A stretch of DNA of 64,000 bases from Paraspadella gotoi (Eukaryota; Chaetognatha), in assembly GCA_051294375.1 (NCBI GenBank), contig CM119263.1, forward strand, positions 1,691,664 through 1,755,663, in the 5' to 3' direction. A program made the position numbers and the translations under genes. Every line of letters starts with the position of its first letter. The stretch's first letter is position 1. Shown in pieces: positions 20,226 through 30,700 of this stretch. The notes under the pieces are model-generated. The model saw only the letters and a list, made by a program, of their open reading frames with translations, was not told where the DNA came from and ran no database searches.

Positions 20226-20965
20226 TCATCATCCTTGGCTTTCGATTTCTTTTGCCTCAGACAGAAACGTAATTCTAATATTTTCGAAAAGTCATAGATC
20301 TATTTTTAGCGTCAACTAATTATTGCCAATATTCTTGCAGAATAACTAGCATGAGATCGTTTAAAATAGCGTTTGAGCGAATAAGTATTATTTTTTAAGA
20401 AATATAGTTTTTTCACGATAATTACTGATAAGCTGTTATTTATTTATTCTCTTTCCTGCCTCAGTTAGTGTTTAGAATGACGTATAAAGTTCTGCCCAAA
20501 AATATACAATTTATAAATTAGTTTTTAAAATTTTCAATTAATTCGATGTTTTAATTTGTTTCGTGTGTTTTATATCTATCATTGTTTTTCTGTTATTAAC
20601 AAAACAAGTTTTCACATTATCAGTTCTAATTGAATCAGACTTGAGGTTCCGGCAGAATTGGATTTTCTCCCACATCGACGACAATGAAATGTCTCTTCCA
20701 TTTCGCCAAATAGTCCGATCCTCTCTCCACACGTTTCCGCTGCCCTATATATATAAGTAATTAATAATCGATTAATTAATTTTAACTAATAGTTCGTTAG
20801 TATTATAAATAAACCAATAGTTTCGTTAAATCACTTTGCAGATTGTCTCTCGAGTTGTGAGTAGGAAATTTTTTTCGAGGCCCGAATCTTTTTTCTAACG
20901 CGTTTGACGTTGATCGCCCGATGGACTAAAATATTTAATCAATCAATCAATCAATCAATCCAATC

Positions 20966-21009
<44 letters not shown>

Positions 21010-21240
21010 TTATCTCTATTTAAAGTTAAACCGATATTCCGATTCGTTTACCTCGAAGTTTTTCGTTATCGGTTGCGCGTTGTTGCCCAGCGCCCTCTTC
21101 ACGGAAGCTTCGGGCGTCGAAGGTCGGCGTTCTTCGTCGCTAAGCAACGGTTTGTGTTTGAAGCGACGACTTTGAGTCCAACCGAGACAGCAAATCGGAT
21201 GGAATCACGAATTCCATTCCTTTTCTGCTCGGGGGACGAA
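20226..21240. other. Weak coding hint on the minus strand, otherwise AT-rich
   Basis: The stretch 20615-20745, read on the minus strand, and its mate at 36810-36930, read on the plus strand, show DYLAK-containing open frames after an ATATAG acceptor. The copies disagree on frame, so I do not call an exon. (ATCA)n fills 20937-21004. Confidence 0.3.
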
Positions 21241-21375
21241 GTTCTGGGACTGAGAGAGGGGAAAGGAGAAAGAGGGAAGAGAGATGAGGGGGGAGGAAGA
21301 GAGGGAGAGCAGGAGGAGAGGGGAAGAGAGAGAGAGAGGGGAAGAGAGAAGAGGAGGAGGAGGGAAGGAGACGAC
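21240..21375. repeat. GA-rich tract at the edge of block A
   Basis: A purine run of about 135 bp. Homology between block A and its inverted copy ends in this tract, and in the other copy the matching pyrimidine run joins straight to the MFSD4 3' block at about 36270. The rearrangement or misjoin therefore sits in low-complexity DNA. Confidence 0.7.
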
Positions 21376-21568
21376 GATGAAGGACTTGATAAACTAAAAA
21401 TGTTTATGAATAAAATTTAAACTTGTGGAAATAATAAATCAATTTTAAGCCATAGGTATTTGGAGAGACAGGAGAGAAAAGACGTAAGTGGGTAAATGGT
21501 TAAAAATATTATCATCATGAAATTAATGATTTCGAAATCATCCTCAATATGAAAGAGGTTAGCAGGCA

Positions 21569-21662
21569 GCTCCAGTGGCGCAATCGGTTAGCGCGCCGTA
21601 CTTATATTCAGTACTTGGCGGAGAGTATGGCGGAGGTTGTGAGTCGAACCTCACCTGGAGCA
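21569..21662 (+). tRNA. tRNA-Ile(UAU) with intron
   Basis: The acceptor stem pairs GCTCCAG with CTGGAGC, followed by A. The D-arm is GGCGCAATCGGTTAGCGC, and the anticodon stem CCGTA pairs with TATGG. The loop begins CTTATA (anticodon TAT) and is split by an intron of about 19 bp (TTCAGTACTTGGCGGAGAG), as in animal tRNA-Ile(UAU) genes. The T-loop lacks one T against the usual TTCGAAC, probably a read error. A TTTTT Pol III terminator lies about 10 bp downstream. Confidence 0.92.
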
Positions 21663-21743
21663 CTTTCCTTTTTACTTTAGAAGCATTGTAGTTTGTCAGT
21701 AATATTTTTGTATTAAATATTTTGATTTTAAGAACATTTGTTC

Positions 21744-21927
21744 TCAGTAATAAAAAAAAATACCGTACCAATTCCATCTACGATTCCCTTTTGCTTGGCG
21801 CGATTTCTTCGATAGGTTCTCCAAAATTCCGCTCCGAGTCGCTACCCATCTCGCGGGGATAAGACTCTTTGAGGACGGAGAGGCGCGATCGTCGACGTGT
21901 CTAGATGGCGCTATTGGATTCACAGTC
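21744..21927 (-). CDS. Candidate exon, unidentified
   Basis: On the minus strand TTTAATCTCCAG precedes an open frame reading TVNPIAPSRHVDDRASPSSK and a basic tail, ending in a stop. Composition is coding-like and the acceptor is good, but I know no match and the start is not visible. Confidence 0.3.
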
Positions 21928-21994
21928 TGGAGATTAAACAATGAAAAAGATAACGTATATAAATTTTAATTCTGATTAAATATAAATATTACTT

Positions 21995-22135
21995 TTATTT
22001 TTGGAGCGACCGAAATTCCATTGGTAACTCGTCGTCTTCCCATGAATCCATCGAATCATTGAACTTTCGTCGTTGTTTATCCTCGTTGTTGTTGTCATCG
22101 TTTTGGACGAGATTTTCAAATTCGTCCTCGAACAT
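21995..22135 (-). CDS. Small acidic ORF, 46 aa
   Basis: A complete ATG-to-TAA frame begins MFEDEFENLVQNDDNNNEDK, continues to DSMDSWEDDELPMEF and ends SLQK. The charged, non-repetitive sequence stands out against AT-rich flanks. It could be a micro-protein or the end of a spliced gene with the frame at 22257-22469. No family is known to me. Confidence 0.35.
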   Translation of the reverse strand: MFEDEFENLVQNDDNNNEDKQRRKFNDSMDSWEDDELPMEFRSLQK

Positions 22136-22256
22136 TTTGTTATTTAAGATATTTTTAAAATTAAAAACTGTGTTTCGATTTTATAAAAATGTATTTGTCA
22201 AAATGAAATAGACAATTAGACATAATTTTAAAAGTGAGGGAAATCTCTAAAAAATT

Positions 22257-22469
22257 TTAACGAGCTCGTCGTCTACGTTCGTCGTCGTCATCGTCGTCGT
22301 CGTCGTCTTCGATAGCGTCGCTGTCGTCATGAGCGACATCTATCGATTTTTTTCCCTTTTGCGTCGTCAGTTTGCGCGACGCGGACGATCTCCCGTCGCG
22401 AAGAAGCGACGCCACGCGGGGATGACGCGTCAACACGCGGGAGCGCTGTGTCACGCCGACACGGTGCAC
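22257..22469 (-). CDS. Basic/acidic ORF, 70 aa, possibly an exon
   Basis: An open frame begins MHRVGVTQRSRVLTRHPRV, continues GKKSIDVAHDDSDAIED, then has a (GAC)n-encoded poly-Asp run and ends ERRRRAR before TAA. Poly-Asp is repeat-driven, but the upstream half is not low complexity. Confidence 0.3.
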   Translation of the reverse strand: MHRVGVTQRSRVLTRHPRVASLLRDGRSSASRKLTTQKGKKSIDVAHDDSDAIEDDDDDDDDDERRRRAR

Positions 22470-22839
22470 GTGAAAATGTTATGCGCAGCGTACGTTACGT
22501 TGTGCAATATTTAATGTTTTGTTTGCTTTATCGGTTTGATTAAAAGCCTTGATATACCATTTACGGAAAAATCCGTAACTATAAAAGTACACATTCTTCT
22601 AAAATGTAAATGCATTTTACAAAGAATGGACATGTTGCACATTCTGCAGTTTTACTTATTTTTTTGGATATTTTTGTATCAAAAATAGAATTATTTCTTT
22701 ATCTCAGTCTCTATTCAATTTTAAAATGTAGTAATTTGCTCCCTGCAATTTTTTACTCACGATTATTTCAGTTTAACAATTGGATTTTTTTTCGGGCACA
22801 AAACAATTTCATCTGTTTTTCTCTCTCTTGCTGCGAGAA

Positions 22840-23160
22840 AGAGAGAGAGAGGGTGAGAGAGAGAAAGAGAAGAGAAGAGAAGAGAAGAGAAGAGAAGAGA
22901 ATAGAATAGAATAGATAGAATAGAATAGAATAGAATAGAATAGAATAGAATGAATAGAATTAGAATTAGAATAGAATAGAATTGATAAATAGGATAGAAT
23001 AGGATAGAATAGGATAGAATATAATAGAATAGAATAGTATATAATAGAATAGAGGAGAAGAGAAGAGAAGAGAGAGAAGAGAAGAGAGAGAAGAGAATGG
23101 AATAGAAGAATAGAATAGAATAGAATAGAATAGAATAGAATAGAATAAAAAAAAAAGAAA
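22840..23160. repeat. (AGAGA)n / (GAATA)n pentanucleotide satellite
   Basis: About 320 bp of AGAGAA and GAATAGAATA repeats. The matching array 33844-34380 is longer. The poly-Leu/Phe/Tyr minus-strand ORFs are artefacts. Confidence 0.95.
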
Positions 23161-23498
23161 ATTAGATTAAAAGAAAGAAAAGGAAAGAAAGAAATTAGAT
23201 AAAAGAAAGAAAAAGAAAGAAAAAGAAAAAAGAAAAGAAATACACAGCGAGGGATTTAAAGCGACACAGCGGGTTTCCCTTGAATTTTCATTCTGAGAGA
23301 TTTCTCTGGCGTCGACGGGAACAAAACAAACAACAAACCAACACGACGACAGAAAAACTCTAAGATTTTTTCGAAAGATTTTTGAAGGATTTGAATCAAA
23401 TGTTCATTCATCATTATAATTTAAAATTTAGGAGTTTGCCATACCTGATTTATATAATTAGGAAAATCTTTGAAATACTGAATTATTGATAGGGTATG

Positions 23499-23575
23499 AA
23501 CGAGACTGTGAGGGAGTCTGATTGAAAGCTTCAGGGTCCTGCTATGATCCAATATCTCGTAAGAGTCATGGCAGG
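23499..23575 (-). repeat. Dispersed repeat, copy 4 (3' half)
   Basis: Reverse strand reads CATGACTCTTACGAGATATT, AGCAGGACCCTG, AAGCTTTCAATCAGACTC and CTCACAGTCTCGTTC, matching the second half of 16066-16232 and 50112-50275. The 5' half is diverged. Confidence 0.7.
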
Positions 23576-23994
23576 CATTCAATTTCAACGTCGCCTTTTG
23601 TGAGGCTTTTCTTCATCTTCCATTAAGTTATTTTTGCCAGTTATTACTTCCCTACGTATATTTCATTTCTAAATCTTATACAAGAAGATAATTTATGACC
23701 AATAAGTTAGTCTGTATGTATGTATTAAAAAACAAAAAAATGTATATAAATGAGTTTTGATTATTTCTCCAATAGCAATAATAGTAAATCAAGATTTAAA
23801 ATAATAACATTTTTCATTTGTGAAAGACGATATAACAGAACAAACTTAATTAATGTCTATTGGAATGTCCTAGAAGGTAAATTATATGAATCGGAGTGAG
23901 TATTTAGTTTGCATTTAAATGCTAACATTAAAGGAGAGGAATGTTTTTAAAAATATTATTCCAAACCCGGTTTTCACTGATTTATATCCGTAAT

Positions 23995-24095
23995 CCTGTG
24001 CTGCATCGGGAGGTCTGCCGCGCCTGTCGCCGCTCCTGTCGCCGCGGCCTGTCGCCGCGTCTGTCGCTGTGCCTGGTCGCCCCGCCTGATTCCGC
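23995..24095. repeat. 12-bp minisatellite encoding the MFSD4-like C-terminal tail
   Basis: Units of GCGCCTGTCGCC (plus strand) repeat six to seven times with point changes. On the minus strand they encode the (G)ATGA-type tail. The second copy is at 35215-35310. Confidence 0.8.
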
Positions 24096-24101
24096 GCTGC
24101 C

Positions 24102-24798
24102 ACTAAGGCGTAGTTAAAATTTTCTAAATTAAACTTTTAATTTAAAAATTCTAAAGTGAGGAACGAACAACATTATACTAATGAACATTTATGTAAATAA
24201 AAAAAATTTATAATAAATTTTTCAATTTTAGCAGTAGGCCATATTTATACTATGTACTAAACAATAAATGTTAAAAAGTTTTTTTTTTCCCCAAAAAAAA
24301 AAAAAAACCCAGTTTTTTTTTTTTTTTTTTAAAAAAAAAGGGAAAATATTTTTTTTTGGCCAGATTTTTTTGGGGATTTTTTTCGTTCATAAAAAAGTTG
24401 ATGGAAGAAATATAACCTTTTGAAAAATGTCCTTCATTAAGTGGGTCAAAAATTAGAAAAAGCTATATTTAAGCTGAACAATGTAACTTTTTATATATTA
24501 AATATAGTTTTTTTAATTTTTAACCCACTTAATGATAAGGAATTTTTAAACAATGATTTATATTCTTTTATCAAACTTTTGACGAGAATTCAAATCTTGC
24601 AATCAAAATAAGAAAAGCCTATTTGAAATTTTTTCAATTTTATAAGGATAGTACTTATATATAAAATATAGCCTACTGCAAAAAATTTAAAAAACAATAA
24701 AATTAATTTTTTTTTACAATTAAATGTTTCACTGATGGTATGTTGTTCCATTAATTGACTTTTTTTAGAATTTTTTGATAACTTTCACTACGCCTTAC
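24102..24798. mobile_element. 697-bp fold-back (MITE-like) element
   Basis: The ends are inverted repeats: left ACTAAGGCGTAGTTAAAA, right, reversed, GTAAGGCGTAGTGAAAG. Inverted similarity continues inward: GCAGTAGGCCATATTTATAC at 24231 pairs with the reverse of 24640-24680, and TTCATTAAGTGGGTCAAAAA at 24433 pairs with the reverse of 24510-24540. The whole element therefore folds on itself around 24475. Flanking TGCC at 24098-24101 and 24799-24802 looks like a 4-bp target duplication. The equivalent site at about 35308-35316 has a single TGCC and no element. There is no ORF, so it is non-autonomous. Superfamily unclear. Confidence 0.85.
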
Positions 24799-25094
24799 TG
24801 CCCACACCTTCCGAATTCACACATCGTTTATCGTAGAGAGATTTTCTGACGAAATCGCTGACGAAAGAAAACCAAATAAGGAGAAAGATGGCGACGCCAG
24901 CTGTCGAACAAGGAGAATGCTGAAGTGAAGAAAATTAAGGTGTAATGCGTGTGGATACAGTCGTTTTTGGAGAATACAGAAACCGAGGTTTAAAGCGGAA
25001 TTGATTTCTTTGTTTAGTTAACTAAACCTATTTTTCTGTATTAACCTATTTTTTATGATTTATCAAATTAAAGGGGATTTCTTAGAATGCTCAC

Positions 25095-25231
25095 CGATCC
25101 AGAGGACGGCGTCGGCGTCCGATGTCATCGTCGACGAAGGCGTGGCCGACGAAATACGGGGACGAGCATCTCGCCCACGGCGGCGCCGAAGACGATCGTC
25201 GAGGTCATCCAGGCCGGGGTGTTGACGGAGC
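25095..25231 (-). CDS. MFSD4-like: MFSD4-like transporter exon (late helix), copy 1
   Basis: Minus-strand acceptor CCCCCCAG and donor GTGAGC. It reads SVNTPAWMTSTIVFGAAVGE and MLVPVFVGHAFVDDDIG, then DAVLWI. The GAAVGEMLVPVFVG segment fits the helix-10/11 region of MFSD4 proteins (GxxxGEM...LVG). A copy with a cleaner frame is at 35612-35747. It joins the exon at 23974-24919 in phase 1. Confidence 0.8.
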
Positions 25232-25259
25232 CTGGGGGGAGGAAGGGGGAGAATCCAAA

Positions 25260-25750
25260 TGGATTAACTCTTCCTAACTTTTTTTCTAAAATTATTCCTC
25301 TTTTCTCTCTTTTTCTATTCTTTCTCTTCCTAAACTTTTCCTATTTTTCTTACCTCCTCATCTCTCAAGTTCTCACCTCTTTCTCTCTTCTTCCTCCTTC
25401 CCTTCTTTTTCTCCTTTCTCTCTTCTTTCCTATTACTTCTCTCCTCCCTCTTCACTCTCTTCCTCTCTCTTTCCTCACCTCTTCCTCTCTCTCTTCTTCT
25501 CTCTTTCTTCCCCCCACCCTCTCCTCTTTCCCTCTCTCCCCTTACGCTCTTCCTCTTTCTCTTCTTCTCTCTTTTTCCCCCCACCCTCTCCTCTTCCCTC
25601 TCTCTCCCCTATCACCTCTTCCTCTTCTCTCTTCTCTCTTTCTCCTCCCACCCTCTCCTCTTTCCCTCTCTCCCCTTCACCTCTCCCTCTCTCTTCTTCT
25701 TCTCTCTTTCCCCCCACCCTCTCCTCTTTCTCGAGACTACCGTCTGATAA
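25260..25750. repeat. Pyrimidine-rich tandem repeat
   Basis: C/T-rich DNA with a diverged unit near 65-75 bp containing CCCCACCCTCTCCTCTTTCCCTCTC and CACCTCTTCCTCTC. Long Leu/Ser/Pro ORFs here are artefacts. The mate is at 35820-36260. Confidence 0.85.
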
Positions 25751-25759
25751 ATCTTTTTC

Positions 25760-27560
25760 TCCCGTCTGGATCCATTGGTCAACAACGCCCTAAGACCGTT
25801 GTGTGGATTGACCGGCACTCATATGAGCTTTGGATCTCCTCTCTGCATTCCTTCCTTCCGTCTTTCCATTCACTCGCTTCGCTCGACCAATTGGCTCTCT
25901 TCCATAACTGCTCGTCTTCGCACGTCAGTAGCATCCCCATCTCTTACCAAGGCTCGACTCTGACTGTCTACGTTCCTGCACCTGTCTTCCTCTCTTGGCT
26001 CCTAGAATTAGCCACGCTCCTAACGGCGCACGCATGCGACTCTTGCTAATTAGCGGTTTCAGTTCGCTGTGACGCCGCAGTGTACAGGCTACTGTCCAGC
26101 ACAGAATGCCGTTCGAGATCCAGCACGACGCCGAGTGAGTCGATCGAGAGATGCCGATCTCCCGTCCGTCCTGGCCTCTCTCCCGCGGCTCGGCCGCATC
26201 GGCCGCCATGCGCATCGCCGAGTAGTTGGTTGCCGCACCGTGCGGTAGGATCGGAGCTCGAGTTGTCGTGCGAGCTGGTGGGTGAAATATATATGTGCAA
26301 AGAATGAGAGAGTAGACAGAAATTAAGGAGATTTTGAGCAACATCCCACTGAGTTTATATAGTTACTGTACTATAGAATACATGGAGAACACGCCAAAAA
26401 TTCAGTGAGGAGAAAAACTAGCCAAAACGTATCTGATTGGAAGGAAGGTCCTGGTTGATAACTAATTCTGGTGAGAGTGTTAAGGTGAAAACGTTAGAGA
26501 GACAGCCCGCGTGTAGAGATACTTGAATGAATAGTCTTGTAATGGTGATGATATTATTTTGTAGAAGGTAGATAGTATCAGGCCTCTAATAACACGCATC
26601 CTGTGTCCCGCTCAGGGGCGAAAGTACTGGTATATACAGTAAGGCCGTGTGGCGTATATTTTACAACCATGCCTCACGTGAAATCGACTCACTGGCTCAG
26701 AGGTAGGCCGATACGCTACACATCCCAAGGCCTTGCTGTGTTTCACATCCAGTTTTTATCCGTCCCTTAACGACCTCTCTCTCTCGGTGTGAGCAATGTC
26801 TGCCATAAGACCTGCATCCATAGCTCAGTTGACTACTAAGAGCTGTTAATCTAGAAGTACTTGAGACTCTCCCCCACTACCTCAAACCAATAAGACCACT
26901 ACCAACAACCAGATCCGCCAATAGCGGTCGTTCATTATACCTACGTGGTACCCGGGAACCAAATTGGTGGTCAACCGAATGCTCTCAACTACATAGGAAC
27001 AGGCGGCGGGCGAGCGATTAAACGGACGTCGCTCATACTTTTTGTGAAGAGTCGCTCGAGCGTCCTGGAATGGTCCGTAGAGGTCATCAGATATCACGAG
27101 TGTCCATCGTATAACTCTATAATCACATTCACAGAATCCCACGACGGCTCTCTGCCTCGAGTGGATTCCTTTGAGCATCCTCTCTCGGACCCGAGGTGCA
27201 TGCTCCGGGCGGCGCGTAATGACTCCGATGAGTTCGGACAGTACTTGACCTGTAAAATATCCTTAGGCGTCGTGGGTTCGGTAGACCCAAGCATCATGCG
27301 GCTCATAACCCTTCCTGTACCGATAATTCACCTCCTCTTACAACTCGCGATCGTCTCACAGCGTCGAGTGACGCCGAGGAATTCTGAACGGCGAGAAACT
27401 AAGGGTCAGGTTGACCCTGGTGGCATATTGACTACACCCAACGTAGCAACTCTACTCAATGCCGGGTTAATATTAAATAATTTACCCTCCAGTTTACTGT
27501 CGTTCGTATAGATTTTCTTCCGTTCAATATCACTAGTTTCCGCATTCTCGTCACTTGTTT
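25760..27560. other. Very divergent copy of 42000-43230 (low-quality sequence)
   Basis: From about 26640 the sequence follows the order of 42740-43190 with heavy substitution and indels: GCCTCACGTG, GGCTCAGAGG, CATCCCA-GGCCTTG, CATCCAG, AACGAC-TCTCTCT, CCCACGACGG, GTCGTGGGTTCG. By eye identity is roughly 70-75%. The part before 26640 probably continues this way but I cannot align it. ORFs here should not be trusted. Confidence 0.6.
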
Positions 27561-27761
27561 ACTTCCGGTAGGATAGCTGAGGTGGCGCCCCAATGGGTCG
27601 GAACCCCGACCAATGGCCGGACCAGGAGAGAGTCTAGGTAGAGAGAAGAGAGAAAGGTGACTTGCATCTCTGAACTGCCCCGATCCCTGGGGGAGGCATG
27701 AGAGGGGTGAATAGAAGATGGGGGGCGTAATGCCCGCGTCTGGTCTATCACCTTATTATAC

Positions 27762-30700
27762 TCGTCAACAACAACATCAACGAAACACCCGGCGACCGTC
27801 GAACCCCAGCATCGCCGCGGGTCTGAAGTATGAGCGGAGACTGGAAATCCCGACGAGACGCCCGACATAAACGCGCCCCAAAGAGCGCGCGTTAATCGCG
27901 CCCCGCCTGCTGCGTAGTCGGCCGGCGTCTCTCCATCGCGCCCCACAGCACGTATAGGATAGACGTAGCCGCCTGTTTCTGGTAGTGGATATTATGTTCA
28001 ACTAGAACGAAAATATAAACGAATAAATTAATAAATTTATGATTAATTGATGATTTAATTTCAGAATTCGATACCCCGGTAATGAAAACCTAAAAAAAAA
28101 CCTTAACTAAAATACTAAGATTTAGTAAAATACTAATGTATCCTTGTGTTGAGCCCGTATCCCCGGCTCTCGATCGCGGCGACAATACTAGTTAAACTAT
28201 TATAGCAATAAGAATCCAGTATTCATCGCGTCTCCATTTCCTAACCTCGATTCGGTTGAAAGATCAGACGTTTCTTCCTAATTTTCTTTCTCATATTCTT
28301 TTAGTAAAAACTACTCGTGGATTTTAAAAATGACATTCCGTCCGTCTTTCTTTTTTCTATTCAAACTCAAATGTCGATTCCAGTGGAAAACATCGGCGGC
28401 GCGGCGCCGCGCAACCGCATGAAGAAGAATGGGAATCTCCTTGCCTTCGACATCGGGAAGCCACGGGATAAGGAAAAGTTCGCCAGCGTTCTATTTGGCC
28501 AAAGAGGAAGACGGCGGACTACATCGTCGCCTTGAAAGTTTCTCTTCAAGTCGCAGTTGTGAGAAGAAGGCCAATTGCGAGCAACAGTTGATTGACTGAA
28601 GAGGATCGAGATTCCAGCTCATTGCGTCATCCACAGTTCGATTGGCTGCCGCCTTGTTACCAATGTGGTTTCCATGACGAGTGTAAAGAAGATTATTCTC
28701 GTTCTCGAATTCGCGGCCCAGGGAGAAACCTCTATAAAAACACTCACCAAACATGTAAGGCAGTCAGATCTCCCGGCCAGGTGCCGGCTCGAATACGATT
28801 ACTACTCGGAAAGAACTTTTGCGGGTTAATTTACTTTCGCCTGACCGGGTGTTAGGGGGGGTTAGGGTTAAGTAATTTATTAAAAACATATTTTAAATGT
28901 TTTGAAAAAAAGTTAAACTGCGGATCGGCGAAGTAAAATTTGCCTTATTTTCTTATCCAACCAACCTTAATTATTAATTATTTTATATAAATACAATTCG
29001 CTAATGAAGATTTGAATTAGATCTGAAATATCGTGAAATTATTTCCAAATATTTTTTCTCATTACATACACAACGAAGAGAAAGGATGGACATTTAATTA
29101 TTTAATTCATAAATATAATTCTTAACCATAATTAAAAAATTTAATTTCTTAAATTTAACAATCATAAATGAAGTGGGTGCGCTCCGGGGAAATGCCACTT
29201 TGACTTTTGTACGACAGGTCTGGTTCGACGAAACCCGATACGGCCACTTACATCGCGGAACTTTGCACAACGCTGGACTATTGTCACAAAGATGAAAGTG
29301 ATCATCGCGACATCCAAACCTGAGGAATTTAAGCTTCTCAGTTTAAGAGGAGAAATCAAGAATCTGCGGACCTTCTGGATCGGTCGGGCTTCCACGCTCT
29401 CCTTTCGTCTCGGAAGAAAGACCCTCTGGGGACGTTTGGATTATCTCCCGGAAGATGGTGGAAGGGTCGCGTCACACGATGAGATGTGAGACTTTTTTGT
29501 GAACATGAGAATAATTAATACTAATGGTGGGGCCTATGACTGCATGACACATAACGTTGCATTTGTTACTTTACTAGGTTCGCAGATCACTAACAAGTCA
29601 AGCTCTATAGTTCAGTCTTCGTGATGATCAGTGATATATTATTACTTTTGTTCTTATTCGCTTTCTTTTTAAAGATTTGAGCCACTGGACTATCGGCACA
29701 GGTCCTATGTACAATCTCTAGTGGGCAGACGCGCCGTTGTCGAAAGTCAACATCAGGCGGTTTTATAATCGACGAGATCCAGCAAAGTCGATCTCGCAGT
29801 TCCCTGCGGCTAAATCTGCGTCGTCCACGAACAGCAGAAGATTTTTGAGATCGGAAGTTCCGGTGGTCAAGTACAACGCAGCCAGCTCGCATTCCCTTCG
29901 AGGAGGCGCTCAATCATCCCTGGATCCAAGTAAGAACGCTATTCAGTGACGTCGCCCATTCGGAAGGGCTCTCACCTCTTCATGCCAACGCAGACTCAAG
30001 AAGCAAAAGCGTGAAAATGTAAAAAATAAATTAATAGATGATAGACATTTTGAAATTTGGAGATCTCTATCCTCTCTCTTGCGGAATCGCTCCCGGGGGG
30101 ATATATGTATTTTCTATGAATATCCTGTTATGTTATGTGATCAGAGGACTGTTAGTGTTTCACTTGTTACACGATACTCTCCGACTACGGAGCTTTTTTA
30201 ATTCGGGACTTCTCACCGAATCTTGTTTTAGTCCTATGGAAAATTTTCTCGCCGCGGTAATTCTCTTATATATACCATTATTTTAACGAGTTTTGTTTTC
30301 TATTTAAAGGGCTATAGTTTATAGGCGTCTTTTGGAATCTCCAATTACACCATTAACTTTAAGTACAAATATTTAAGGCGGCAACAAGTAAATGAACACA
30401 AAAAAAAGAGTTTACCATAACTTATTTTTCTGAAGCAAAAAACAATGTATCGTTGGGTCTGCTACAGCACCGGATCCCCGCTTGAAGTTCCGGTCGTAAA
30501 GGAAAAGGAGAACGGCGAAGAGCGCCGCCACACTGACCGACGAAAACTCTGACCGCCGCTCAGTCGACGGCCGGGTTTGTGTTCCGGCTCGCTCCGCCCC
30601 ACTGCCGCGCTGCGATCGTAGAGTGCCGCTTTTGACGATCGATACTGTTGCGTTTGCGGGCGGTCGCCTGCGCGACGTCGTTGGGGCGTATGGCGCCGCG

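Larger units (their letters stand above)
16797..21400. repeat. Block A: 4.6-kb segment repeated in inverted orientation at 36270-41047
   Basis: Landmarks pair in reverse order and orientation: 17010-17080 with 40750-40850, 18790-18950 with 38770-38930, 19520-19590 with 38090-38160, 20640-20740 with 36830-36950, 21070-21240 with 36300-36470. The copies differ by many small indels. They are either two haplotypes, one scaffolded or assembled inverted, or a real inverted duplication. Confidence 0.9.
23974..24919 (-). pseudogene. MFSD4-like: MFSD4-like last exon, interrupted by a fold-back element
   Basis: Minus-strand acceptor TTTTCTTCACTTCAG precedes a frame with the last membrane helix (VAIFLLIWFSFVSDFVRKSL), then RCVNSEGVGSAESGGAT and a repetitive Ala/Thr/Gly tail. 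In this copy the coding run is split after SAESGG-encoding DNA by a 697-bp insertion (24102-24798). The copy at 35187-35430 is uninterrupted, so this allele may make a truncated tail. Indels also affect the frame. Confidence 0.65.

Noticed and set aside
20538-20760. Opposed ORFs around 20538-20760
   Set aside because: The inverted copy at 36800-36950 breaks both frames in different places, so neither is supported as an exon.
22900-23160. CRISPR-like regular repeat
   Set aside because: Short tandem pentanucleotides without spacers in a eukaryotic genome; a satellite, not an array of repeats and unique spacers.
25087-26049. 320-aa plus-strand ORF
   Set aside because: It is antisense to an MFSD4-like exon, then passes C/T repeats and low-quality sequence.
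26820-26885. tRNA-like stretch (CATAGCTCAGTTGAC...)
   Set aside because: It resembles a D-arm, but no acceptor or T-arm pairs, and it lies in the low-quality copy of 42800-43000, which has no tRNA at that place.
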